Positions 1 through 7,505 of a stretch of DNA of 64,000 bases are shown here, piece by piece. The translations under genes were made by a program, and so were the position numbers. Where the stretch lies: positions 1-64,000 of the forward strand of contig DATCIJ010000013.1 in assembly GCA_036507855.1 (NCBI GenBank), in the 5' to 3' direction. This stretch comes from JABWBJ01 sp036507855. Lineage in GTDB: Bacteria > Gemmatimonadota > Gemmatimonadetes > Gemmatimonadales > Gemmatimonadaceae. The notes under the pieces are model-generated. The model had not been told where the DNA came from, did not search any database, and worked only from the letters and a program-made list of their open reading frames with translations. The stretch's first letter is position 1, and each line of letters opens with the position of its first letter.

Positions 1-1118
1 GCTTCCTGCGCCTTCTGCGGCTGGCTGTCCGAGAGATACGCCGCCACCAACTGCTGGAAGAACACCGTGTCGGCCGCCGCAGTGTCGTGGCGGACCATCT
101 CTTCACCGATCGCGATCGCCACCTTCCACTCGTTCAGCGCACGATAAATGCCCCACTGCAGCTTGATCAGTTCCGGATCGCCGGGGCTCTGCTTCACGGC
201 CTCGTCGGCGATCGGCTTGGCTTCGGCGAACTTGCCAGCTGTTGCGAGCGCCCGGATGACGGAAGCCTGCAACGACGTGTTCGTGGGATCCGCCGCCAGC
301 AGCTTCTTCAGCGACGCGATGTACTTCTCCTCGTACGCCTTGTCGATTTCGGCCATGGCGCGGTACTGGTCCACCACGATCTCCAACGCGCGGTCGTTCT
401 CGGGGGCAATCGCCAGGATCTCTTCCGCAATCCGGATCAGCGTGTCCGCTGGTGCCTTCTGGGTGAATGCGATCTCGAGGAGGCAGATACGCGCGAAGAC
501 CGATTGCGGGTACTCGCGCAATGCCTTGGCCGCGTGCAAACGCCCCTCGTCGTACTGGCGCTGCCGGTGGGACTGCAGGCAGTCGGTGGCGCCCTTGATC
601 TGCTTGCGCGCCTTCTCGATCTCCGCCGACATCCGCGCGGCAACGTCGCCAGGCTTTGCTCCGGTGACCGGCGTCAACGGCTGCTCCATCCCTTCACCGC
701 GCGGCAGGTTCAACGTCGCGGTCAGGGTGATGTCGCCGTCGGCGCTGCGCGTCACCACGCCATCGATGTACTCCTCGGCACGAATGAACTGCGCCAGCGA
801 ACGCAGGTCGCTGGTCGAAAGAGCATCGCTCCCAGAATAACCGGAGAGCTCGAGGTTCGCATTGAGGTCTTTCTTCGAGACAACCCACATCGACGTCATG
901 AGGTTGTCACTCATGAGCCGGTCGCGCACGACATCCGCGACCTGTACTCCGAGACCGCGCTCCGCCGAGCGAAACACCGGGACCATGAACGTCGGGCCCT
1001 TGTTCTGACCCGGCCGCAGGGGACGCTGCGTGTTGGTGCTGCTCTGGGCGTCCAGCGAGCCCGTAACGACCACGAGCATCGCACCCGTCACGCGCATCAA
1101 GACTTGCCGTGCCTTCAC
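1..1118 (-). CDS. Exported TPR-like protein, C-terminus beyond window
   Basis: The frame stays open from a GTG at 1118 to the window edge (about 372 residues), so the gene is partial at its 3' end. The start is preceded by GGAGGAGAGGACA, a good ribosome site. The N-terminus (VKARQVLMRVTGAMLVVV, then GSLDAQ) reads as a signal peptide, so the product is probably periplasmic or outer-membrane attached. A middle segment around FMVPVFRSAERGLGVQVAD followed by RDRLMSDNLMT resembles the domain that precedes TPR repeats in exported scaffold proteins. The C-terminal half is helical with TPR-style spacing (for example LQASVIRALATAGKFAEA). It lies just downstream of tRNA-Val on the same strand. No enzyme motif is visible and the partner is unknown. 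Confidence 0.75.
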   Translation of the reverse strand, partial: MKARQVLMRVTGAMLVVVTGSLDAQSSTNTQRPLRPGQNKGPTFMVPVFRSAERGLGVQVADVVRDRLMSDNLMTSMWVVSKKDLNANLELSGYSGSDALSTSDLRSLAQFIRAEEYIDGVVTRSADGDITLTATLNLPRGEGMEQPLTPVTGAKPGDVAARMSAEIEKARKQIKGATDCLQSHRQRQYDEGRLHAAKALREYPQSVFARICLLEIAFTQKAPADTLIRIAEEILAIAPENDRALEIVVDQYRAMAEIDKAYEEKYIASLKKLLAADPTNTSLQASVIRALATAGKFAEAKPIADEAVKQSPGDPELIKLQWGIYRALNEWKVAIAIGEEMVRHDTAAADTVFFQQLVAAYLSDSQPQKAQE

Positions 1119-1211
1119 TGTCCTCTCCTCCGCGGCAGTTGAATCATCGGTACCCTGCCAAAACCGGCCGGGTCCGTCTCCGTTTTCCCCGGGTGAATCG
1201 CGTCTCTCTCA

Positions 1212-1285
1212 TGGGCGAAGAGGGACTCGAACCCCCGACTTCCTGCGTGTAAGGCAGGCGCTCTAACCAACTGAGCTATTCGCCC
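1212..1285 (-). tRNA. tRNA-Val (anticodon TAC)
   Basis: The minus strand gives a full cloverleaf. The acceptor arm GGGCGAA pairs with TTCGCCC, the D-arm has AGCTCAGTTGGTTAGAGC, the anticodon stem CCTGC/GCAGG encloses the loop CTTACAC, and the T-arm has GGGGGTTCGAGTCCCCC. Anticodon TAC reads valine codons. The discriminator base is A and CCA is not encoded. It lies between the 56-residue membrane protein gene and the exported TPR gene on the same strand, so it may be co-transcribed with the upstream small gene. Confidence 0.96.
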
Positions 1286-1336
1286 GGATGCCGGTGCCGC
1301 CACACCGCGTCGGTCAAAGCGACCAGCCTCACTTCT

Positions 1337-1350
1337 CCGGGCGCGCCCGG
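1337..1350 (-). terminator. Perfect 14-bp palindrome after small ORF stop
   Basis: CCGGGCGCGCCCGG abuts the TAA of the small membrane protein gene. It can form a very stable hairpin, but no T-tract follows, so it may attenuate or process the transcript rather than fully terminate it before tRNA-Val. Confidence 0.45.
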
Positions 1351-1521
1351 TTATTTCAGGATCGCGATCGGCACCAGAACGCAGTACGCGACCACGAGCA
1401 AGATCGGACCAATCGTTGTACCACCGCGCGACAAGTCGACAAATCCGGCCACGATCGTCATGAGGGCAATTCCCCAAAACAAAAGTGGCCGCACTCGCGG
1501 CGACATGCGGTCAGTTGGCAT
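1351..1521 (-). CDS. Small membrane protein, 56 aa
   Basis: An ATG at 1521 opens a 56-codon frame ending TAA at 1353-1351. It encodes a short basic N-terminus (MPTDRMSPRVRP), a first hydrophobic helix (LLFWGIALMTIVAGFV), a short polar turn (DLSRGGTTIG) and a second hydrophobic helix (PILLVVAYCVLVPIAIL). This predicts a two-helix inner-membrane hairpin. A good promoter lies 9 bp upstream. Function is unknown. It is below the usual length cutoff and easily missed. Confidence 0.7.
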   Translation of the reverse strand: MPTDRMSPRVRPLLFWGIALMTIVAGFVDLSRGGTTIGPILLVVAYCVLVPIAILK

Positions 1522-1529
1522 GCAGTAAG

Positions 1530-1558
1530 AGTATGTGATTTCGTGAAAAACGTGTCAA
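1530..1558 (-). promoter_or_regulatory. Sigma-70-type promoter for small membrane gene / tRNA-Val
   Basis: On the minus strand TTGACA (1558-1553) is followed after 17 bp by CATACT (1535-1530). Both boxes are close to consensus with ideal spacing. The 56-residue gene starts at 1521, so the leader is nearly absent. The same transcript could run on into tRNA-Val. Confidence 0.65.
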
Positions 1559-1577
1559 GTGCCGGTCGTTCTTAACG

Positions 1578-2609
1578 TTACGATTCGGTTAAACCTCGTC
1601 GTCCGTCGCTGGAGTCCTCTTGCGGGCCGACACTCTTCAGTAGCGTCTCAATTGCATCCGCCTTCTCCTTCGCTTCAGCCGCGGCTTCCACCGCCGCCAT
1701 CCGCGCCAGTCGCTCGCGATCCCTCTTCCGCCGGTTGATATGAAGCGGCAATAACACGATGAGCAGGATGACCGCGCCGATGGTGAGATCGGCGAAAACC
1801 GACAGGGCGCCATAGCGCCGTCGCGTGTTTTTTCGCCAGCGCTCCTCGAACATGCCCTGCGTCATGTTGTACGCCTGCCGGATCGCGGGATCGAGCGCGC
1901 GGGTCTCACGCCAATACCCGAAGAACAGTCCCAAGCCTCGCTCGGGATCCAGCGCCGCCAGCTCGGCGACGGCGCGATGCGCCAGCGCGTACGCTCCCGC
2001 AGCGCGAACCGCGCCTCCCTCAAACGCCTCGTCGAGCGCGTCAAGGGAGGGCAGGCCTCGCCACGCCAGCGCCAGGTTGGTCGCGATGACTTCCTCCCTT
2101 CCCCATTCGCCGGAGGCGAAAGACGCATAGCCCTCGTCGAACCAGCGAGGCGGCAAGTCGCCCATCGCCTCGTGCAAGGCGAGGTGCGCGAGCTCGTGAC
2201 GGAGGACCTGCAGCGGATCACCGGCATCCGAGCCGGCGCGACTTCCCTGCATCACGATCCGCTGCTCGCCGGGCACCGCGATGGCGGCACCGTATTCCGG
2301 CGCATGTGGACCCACGAGCTCCGCAAAACGACGCCGGTCCGGCGCGATCACGATGAGCACACGGGACGCAGATCGTGGCAGCCACGGAAACGTGTCGCGA
2401 GCGACTGCCGACGACAGGAGCGAGCGCGCCAGTGCGGCATCGTGAGGCGCGTATGCCGCGGTAAAGCGTCCCTGGTCGAGACGCTGCAGTCCAAGCGGGA
2501 GTTGAGCCTCGCCCGTCGCGTGAAACGCGGCGGCGAGGAACAGGCTCAATCCGAGGGCGCGCCCCCGCCGTCGACTTCCGCGAGCATGGCGGCACACCGC
2601 GATCCCCAT
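1578..2609 (-). CDS. Peptidase MA-like (gluzincin) membrane-anchored protein
   Basis: From ATG 2609 the product has 343 residues. It starts with an Arg-rich n-region and hydrophobic core (LGLSLFLAAAFHATGEAQ), a signal peptide. A zinc-protease motif RHELAHL lies at about residues 138-144, followed by WFDEGYASFASGE, whose Glu is the expected third ligand; this is the HExxH-plus-downstream-Glu layout of the Peptidase_MA family. A hydrophobic helix near residues 270-287 and a basic, helical C-terminus suggest membrane anchoring with a cytoplasmic tail. It is the last gene of the che block. The start is uncertain: ATG 2609 overlaps the upstream TPR gene by 64 bp, and a TTG at 2549 would form a 4-bp overlap but shorten the signal peptide. 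Confidence 0.72.
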   Translation of the reverse strand: MGIAVCRHARGSRRRGRALGLSLFLAAAFHATGEAQLPLGLQRLDQGRFTAAYAPHDAALARSLLSSAVARDTFPWLPRSASRVLIVIAPDRRRFAELVGPHAPEYGAAIAVPGEQRIVMQGSRAGSDAGDPLQVLRHELAHLALHEAMGDLPPRWFDEGYASFASGEWGREEVIATNLALAWRGLPSLDALDEAFEGGAVRAAGAYALAHRAVAELAALDPERGLGLFFGYWRETRALDPAIRQAYNMTQGMFEERWRKNTRRRYGALSVFADLTIGAVILLIVLLPLHINRRKRDRERLARMAAVEAAAEAKEKADAIETLLKSVGPQEDSSDGRRGLTES

Positions 2610-3208
2610 GGATTGAACTTGCCCGCGGCCGCACCGTCGCGCCACGCCTGGCGGGCGCCGTCGACGTTTCCGCCGAACCAGCGCGCCCGGCCGAGCTCGA
2701 AGTAGGCCTCGATCAGGTTGGGACCAAGCGCCAGTGCGCGGCCGAGGAAAGCCTCGGCGTCGCTGTACATCTCCCGCGAGGAATAGAGCAGTCCGAGATA
2801 GAAGTGCGCGTACAGCGTGGCCTTGCGGTCACCTGCGTCGCGAATCGCGCGCGTCAGATGCTCGATAGCCTCACCATAGATGGCCTTTTTCAGGCAGATG
2901 TAGCCCACGTTCACGCGGGCGATCGCATGTGCGGCATCGCGCTGCAGGACCGAATTGAACTGGACGAGCGCATCGTCGTACTTCTCCTGCAGCATCTGCG
3001 CCCACCCCAGCAGCGACGCAGCCTGCGTGTCGTCAGGCACGAGCGTCAATGCCTGCCGCAGTTCCTTCTCGGCGGCAGCGGGCTCTCCACGCGAGATCAG
3101 GTTCCACCCGCGCTCGATGTGCGTCGACGCGTTGAGGCGCGCCGAGCGACCGGAACGTTCCGCAGGCGCCGGCGCCGGCGGTGACGGCCCGTCAGGCTCC
3201 TGGGACAT
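2546..3208 (-). CDS. TPR protein, 220 aa
   Basis: The start MSQEPDGPSPP at 3208 is chosen because it overlaps the upstream cheW stop by only 17 bp. After a Pro/Ala-rich N-terminus come about four TPR units (for example SRGEPAAAEKELRQALTLVP, then LGWAQMLQEKYDDALVQF). TPR arrays usually bind peptides or scaffold complexes. Position directly after two cheW genes suggests it organises the coupling-protein part of the pathway, which is inference. No signal peptide is evident, so it is probably cytoplasmic. Confidence 0.75.
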   Translation of the reverse strand: MSQEPDGPSPPAPAPAERSGRSARLNASTHIERGWNLISRGEPAAAEKELRQALTLVPDDTQAASLLGWAQMLQEKYDDALVQFNSVLQRDAAHAIARVNVGYICLKKAIYGEAIEHLTRAIRDAGDRKATLYAHFYLGLLYSSREMYSDAEAFLGRALALGPNLIEAYFELGRARWFGGNVDGARQAWRDGAAAGKFNPWGSRCAAMLAEVDGGGAPSD

Positions 3209-3665
3209 CCGGCTGGAAGCGCAGGGGCGCCTGGCTCGCCAGGAGGCTCTCGACATCCAGCACCACGACGAGCTGTCCTTGCCGGCGAGTCAGTCCCTTC
3301 AGGTATTCGCCGGTCAGGCCACGGAAGAGTTCCGGCGGATCCATGAGGTCCGACGGTTGAACCGGCTTCACATCCAGCACCGCGTCCACGAGCATCGCCA
3401 CAAGGCCGCCCGGCACCGTGCACACCATGAGCCGCGCCTGTGGTCCAGGCGTCGAAGCCGTCAAGCCGAAGCGACGGCGCATGTCGATCACGGGGACCAT
3501 GGTGCCCTGGTAGTCCACCACCCCTTCCATCCAATCGGGCATGTCGGGCAAGGCGCGCGGAGGCTCATGACGAAGCACGCGCTGCACGGCCTGGATCTCG
3601 GCCGCGAACAGGTGCTCGCCCAGCCGGAACGTGACAAGCCTGGTGGATTCCGTGGCGTGGTTCAC
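3192..3665 (-). CDS. cheW: CheW-like coupling protein
   Basis: 157 residues forming one CheW domain: LVTFRLGEHLFAAEIQAVQR at the N-terminus, VVDYQGTMVPVIDMRRRFGL in the core and a terminal strand VVVLDVESLL. CheW couples receptors to CheA through SH3-like subdomains. Three cheW genes occur in this block, and this one overlaps the preceding cheW by 4 bp, implying translational coupling. A short acidic insert (DPPELFRGLTGEYLKGL) is seen between the two halves. Confidence 0.9.
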   Translation of the reverse strand: MNHATESTRLVTFRLGEHLFAAEIQAVQRVLRHEPPRALPDMPDWMEGVVDYQGTMVPVIDMRRRFGLTASTPGPQARLMVCTVPGGLVAMLVDAVLDVKPVQPSDLMDPPELFRGLTGEYLKGLTRRQGQLVVVLDVESLLASQAPLRFQPDVPGA

Positions 3666-4201
3666 GCGCCCTCCGTCGAAAGCGCGGCATACGAGGCAAC
3701 CACCGCTCTGGCATCGAGCAGCGTGAGGAGATCACCGTCGCTCCAGATCACGCCAAGCACGACATCATCGTGGCGGCCGGTGCGCGGCGCATCGCGCACC
3801 TGGCTCAGCGACACGCTGATCACGTCGTCGGCGTCGTCGACCGCGAGCGCGACACGAGCGCGACCGCCGCGCATAACGAGTGCCACCTGCTCCCCGATCG
3901 GCTCGGCGCCGAGGATGGCGGCTGGCGAGTAGAGCGGCAGCAACGCTTCGCCGAGCGGGAACAGCCCGAGCAGATTCTCGGGGGCGCCGGGGACCGTTCG
4001 CAGGTGCGGCGATTCGACCAGTTCGTCGACGGCGTCGAGGGGCACGGCAAACCGCTCACTCCCGATGCGCACGACGAGCAGATCCTGCGTGCCCGCGCGA
4101 TCGCGGACGCGGTCGCGAAACCGGGTGGAGGGCTTCTGCCCGTCCAACTCGGTATCGATCGGTCTCACGGAGGCCAGCGGGCGGATGGGAGTTGTTGGCA
4201 T
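3662..4201 (-). CDS. cheW: CheW-like protein (divergent)
   Basis: 179 residues with a 35-residue basic N-terminal extension before a CheW fold: LLVVRIGSERFAVPLDAVDE, then LLGLFPLGEALLPLYSPAAI and a final LLTLLDARAVV. It is more divergent than the other two cheW products: the usual G-x-V/I-N/D-x-R-G motif is replaced by LLGLFPLGE. It may be a specialised adaptor. The ATG is preceded by CTCGATATCC and a heptamer array rather than a Shine-Dalgarno sequence. Confidence 0.8.
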   Translation of the reverse strand: MPTTPIRPLASVRPIDTELDGQKPSTRFRDRVRDRAGTQDLLVVRIGSERFAVPLDAVDELVESPHLRTVPGAPENLLGLFPLGEALLPLYSPAAILGAEPIGEQVALVMRGGRARVALAVDDADDVISVSLSQVRDAPRTGRHDDVVLGVIWSDGDLLTLLDARAVVASYAALSTEGA

Positions 4202-4212
4202 GGATATCGAGC

Positions 4213-4286
4213 TGGTTGCTGCTTGCTGCTTGCTGCTTGCTGCTTGCTGGTACAGGGGGCTGGGGCTGGGGCTTGGGCTGGCTCCC
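4213..4286. repeat. Heptamer (GCTTGCT) and hexamer (GGGGCT) tandem arrays
   Basis: The cheB-cheW junction is filled by about five GCTTGCT-type heptamers (4213-4249) followed by three to four GGGGCTG-type units (4256-4286). On the coding (minus) strand the array reads CAGCAAG repeats directly before the cheW start. No inverted partner is visible, unlike most other junction arrays in the window. Confidence 0.8.
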
Positions 4287-4289
4287 CTT

Positions 4290-5390
4290 TCAGGACCGAG
4301 GCAAGGCGGGGAGGGTCACATCAGTCCGTGATTCGCGGGTCGCCAGGGCAATTGCGATGGCCTGCGCCATTTCCGGAAGTGACGCGATGGCATCGGCTCC
4401 GCCGCCAAGAGCCGTCTTTGGCATCCCGTAGACGGTCGACGTGGCTTCGTCCTGGACAATGCCGAAGGCTCCCGCCCGTCGCATCCAACGGAGCCCGTCC
4501 GCTCCGTCCCGACCCATGCCGGTTAATACAATGCCAACCGCGGCGGCGCCGAAAACGTCCGCCACGCTCTTGAACAACACATCGGCGGAGGGACGAACAC
4601 CATGCACCGGCGGGTCATCGCGGACTACGAGTCGGGGCGTGCCGTCCGCGCCTGACGAGACGCCGAGGTGGCGTCCCCCCGGCGCGATGTACACTCGGTT
4701 TTCCATCAGCGCATCGCCGTCCCGCGCCTCGCTCACCGGCAACGCGGAACGTCGATCCAGTCGCTCGGCGAGACTTCCGGTGAAGCCGGCCGGCATGTGC
4801 TGGGCGATGAGCACGGCGGCGCCGAGATCCGGGGGAAGCGCCGGTATCAATTCAGCCAGTGCGCGCGGCCCGCCGGTGGATGCCGCCATGGCCACCACCC
4901 GCGTGGCGGCGCGGGTAACAGGCGCGGCACGAAGACGCGCACAGACCGGCCTGGCCAGCACCGACGCGGCGGCGGAAAGATTCACGCGCAGCGCTCCGCG
5001 AAGGGCCCCCAGCAAGCGTTCGCGAAGCACGTCCGCCCTCAATCCCTCGTCTGGCGCCGGCTTGCGTACGAAATCGACGGCTCCCAGCTCGAGCGCCCGC
5101 AGTGTGAGATCGTCGCCCCGCCGATCTCCCGCCGCGGTCAGCATGACGACGGCACGCGGGGCTTCGCTCATGATGTAGCCCAGCGCCTGCAGACCATCGA
5201 GCCCCGGCATCTGCACGTCGAGCGTCACCAGGTCGGGATTCAGCGCGTGCACCTTGCGGATGGCATCGAGCCCGTCCTCGGCCTCGCCGGCGACACGAAA
5301 CTCGCCGCTGGATTCAAGGAGCTCGACCAGCATGCGCCTGACGAACCGACTGTCGTCGACGATCAGCACCGACGGGAGGTCAGAGGTCAC
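4290..5390 (-). CDS. cheB: CheB protein-glutamate methylesterase/deamidase
   Basis: 366 residues. The N-terminal receiver domain has the acidic pair VDD at 11-13 and phospho-acceptor Asp58 (VTLDVQMPGLDG). After a linker, the methylesterase domain carries Ser171 (AMAASTGGP), His198 (AQHMPAGF) and Asp295 (GMGRDGADG), the complete catalytic triad. CheB normally demethylates receptor glutamates after phosphorylation by CheA. No receptor gene or cheR methyltransferase is in the window, so the substrate must be encoded elsewhere or be unusual. It overlaps cheD by 11 bp. Confidence 0.96.
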   Translation of the reverse strand: MTSDLPSVLIVDDSRFVRRMLVELLESSGEFRVAGEAEDGLDAIRKVHALNPDLVTLDVQMPGLDGLQALGYIMSEAPRAVVMLTAAGDRRGDDLTLRALELGAVDFVRKPAPDEGLRADVLRERLLGALRGALRVNLSAAASVLARPVCARLRAAPVTRAATRVVAMAASTGGPRALAELIPALPPDLGAAVLIAQHMPAGFTGSLAERLDRRSALPVSEARDGDALMENRVYIAPGGRHLGVSSGADGTPRLVVRDDPPVHGVRPSADVLFKSVADVFGAAAVGIVLTGMGRDGADGLRWMRRAGAFGIVQDEATSTVYGMPKTALGGGADAIASLPEMAQAIAIALATRESRTDVTLPALPRS

Positions 5391-5892
5391 GGTCGCCTCC
5401 CACCAGCGAACGAACGGTCATCGCTCCCGTGGCCGCCATCACCCGGACGCTGCGCCCGTACTCCCCGCCGACATCCTCGGCCACGACTGGAATGCCCAGG
5501 CGCTCCAGGGCGGCCAGCGTGGCGTCGATGTTCCGCTGGCCCATGTTGATGCCTGACGAGAGGAGCGCCGAGAACATCCGCGCACCGCCGGCCAGTCGGG
5601 CCACGATGCGACCGTGCGCCCCGTGACGCCGCATTTCTTCCAGCAGCAGCGGTACGGTGGTATCGGCGTACTTGGCTGGATGGATCGACGGCGGTCCGGT
5701 GCCGGCCGATGGCAGCAGGATATGGGCGAGACCGGCGATTCCCGCCGACTTGTCATGCAGCGCCAGCGCCACGCAGGACCCCAGGCCAGCGGTCACGAGG
5801 ATGCCATCGCCGCCGACCACCGCGAAGTCGGCGATTTCGACAACGACCTCGCCTACCCCGATGCCTGGAGGCGTAGCTATGCGGGCGCTCAT
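5380..5892 (-). CDS. cheD: CheD receptor deamidase
   Basis: 170 residues. The motif GLGSCVA with Cys40 and GLAHILLPS with His57 match the Cys-His active site of CheD, which deamidates receptor glutamines and also binds CheC. Conserved AKYADTTVP and INMGQRNI segments follow. With cheC also in this block, a CheC-CheD adaptation pair is likely. It overlaps its upstream neighbour by 4 bp (ATGA). Confidence 0.95.
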   Translation of the reverse strand: MSARIATPPGIGVGEVVVEIADFAVVGGDGILVTAGLGSCVALALHDKSAGIAGLAHILLPSAGTGPPSIHPAKYADTTVPLLLEEMRRHGAHGRIVARLAGGARMFSALLSSGINMGQRNIDATLAALERLGIPVVAEDVGGEYGRSVRVMAATGAMTVRSLVGGDRDL

Positions 5893-7505
5893 GCGAGACG
5901 CTCCGCCATCTCGAGATTGTTTCGCGCCATCGGATTGTCCGGCGCCAACGCCAGCGAACGCTCCCAGGCGCGCACGGCCTCGTCACGTTCGCGACGACGG
6001 TAACGGATGTTCCCCAGCCTCAGGTACACGTCGCCGCCGAGGTTGGGATCCGCGCGCACGGCCCGCTGATAACACTCCATCGCCTCCTCGTATCGGGAGG
6101 CGCGATAGTGCAGGTCGCCGGCGTTCTTGTGCGACGGCGCCTGAGTCGGGTCTTCCGTGATGGCACGTTCCACCGCCGCAGCCGCCTCCTCGAAACGACC
6201 ACGCCGCTCGAGCACCACCGCCAGGTTGTTGTGAAGCGCGGCCGCCCGCGGGTAGGCTCGCACTCCGTCTTCGAGCAGCATGACGGCGCGGTCGAGATCT
6301 CCGCTCAGCGCTGATACCAGGCCGGCGTAGTGGAACCAGGCGGCGGGACGCGCATCATGCGGCCAGAGCGCCGCGCATTCCTCGAGGTGTCGGGCGGCGC
6401 CGACCACGTCGCCACCTCGAAGCGCGAGGGCTCCCTGCGCCAGCCGGACCATCGGATCGGACGGGCGAGCCGCGGCCGCGTCGACGAGCGACGCACGCGC
6501 CTCATCGATGCGGCCGGCGCGCTCGAGCGCGTACGCCAGGTTCACAAGCGCCGCCGAGAGGCCGCCGGGACGTGTCGCGCAACTGCGAAATGTCCGGATC
6601 GCATCATCGAGGCGGCCCTGTCGCAACGCAATGAGGCCGAGATGGAACTCCGCCTGCACGTCCCCGCCCCGCAGGTCGATCACGCGTTTGAATTCCCGGT
6701 GCGCCTCATCGAGCATCGACGTCCGGTAGAACGCGATGCCCAGGTTCCGGTGCTCGGCGATCTGTGATTCTTTCGCCGCGCTTTCGGGACCACGACTTCG
6801 GCCCAGCCGGCGAAGGAATCCCGCCGTCGCCAGCCCGAAGAGCGCCTTCCCGACCTGGAAGTCACCGAGGCCGGACTCGTCGACGATGGCCGAGACATCC
6901 CGGCGCCCGTCGACCAGCGGAATCACCGCTTCCTGTTCGGGCGTGACCTCGACATCGCTTTCCGACAGGTGCTCGCGATCGAGCGAGAACACAATGTCGA
7001 AACTCGGAATCTTCTTCTCGATCAGGCTCCACTCGTCGACGCGCCGGGCGCCTTCGAGGAGGAGCGATTCGGGGCTGATGGAGACGGTGATGTCCTGCTG
7101 ATCAGGGAGGACATCGGGCTCGAACATGAATGTTCCCTGCGACCAGGTGAAGAGCAGAAAGACGGCTTCTTCGATCTGATGCTTGAGGTATTCATGGAGC
7201 TGCTCGCGGCCGATATGCCCGGCCGCAACCAGGAGGTCGCCGATTCGTCGCTGCGGTTCCACCGCCTGCGCGGCGATGGCGTCATCGAGCGCCGCCGGAG
7301 AAATGAGCCCGTGCTTGACGAGGATGTCGCCGAGTCGATCGCGCCGGTTCACGATCGTCGCATGCGAAATGCGCCCGCGCTCGAAGTGAATGGTGCCGAA
7401 CTGCTGGCGATGGGACACCGACAGGCAGCCCGTCTTCTTCCCCATGGCGAGCAACTGCAGCACGTCGGGGAGGCTGGCTTCGCGAAGACTGCCGCGGATG
7501 GCCAT
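5889..7505 (-). CDS. DUF4388 (PatA-like N-terminal) + TPR protein
   Basis: 538 residues. The N-terminal 230 or so match the DUF4388 pattern: MAIRGSLREASLPDVLQLLA, GCLSVSH, FERGRISHA, then RLGDILVKHGLISPAALDDA and a paralogous RRIGDLLVAAGHIGREQLHE. The remainder is about seven TPR units (from LGIAFYRTSMLDEAHREFKR to LRLGNIRYRRRERDEAVRAW). DUF4388 proteins accompany two-component and MglA/roadblock systems and are thought to be protein-interaction domains. A paralogue with the same layout is at 11552-12682. Its ATG overlaps the previous stop by 1 bp (TGATG). Confidence 0.82.
   Translation of the reverse strand: MAIRGSLREASLPDVLQLLAMGKKTGCLSVSHRQQFGTIHFERGRISHATIVNRRDRLGDILVKHGLISPAALDDAIAAQAVEPQRRIGDLLVAAGHIGREQLHEYLKHQIEEAVFLLFTWSQGTFMFEPDVLPDQQDITVSISPESLLLEGARRVDEWSLIEKKIPSFDIVFSLDREHLSESDVEVTPEQEAVIPLVDGRRDVSAIVDESGLGDFQVGKALFGLATAGFLRRLGRSRGPESAAKESQIAEHRNLGIAFYRTSMLDEAHREFKRVIDLRGGDVQAEFHLGLIALRQGRLDDAIRTFRSCATRPGGLSAALVNLAYALERAGRIDEARASLVDAAAARPSDPMVRLAQGALALRGGDVVGAARHLEECAALWPHDARPAAWFHYAGLVSALSGDLDRAVMLLEDGVRAYPRAAALHNNLAVVLERRGRFEEAAAAVERAITEDPTQAPSHKNAGDLHYRASRYEEAMECYQRAVRADPNLGGDVYLRLGNIRYRRRERDEAVRAWERSLALAPDNPMARNNLEMAERLA

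Noticed and set aside
87..1142. Plus-strand ORF of 351 codons at the left edge
   Set aside because: The minus strand is open throughout and encodes a TPR-like protein with signal peptide and ribosome site; the plus-strand frame is its shadow.
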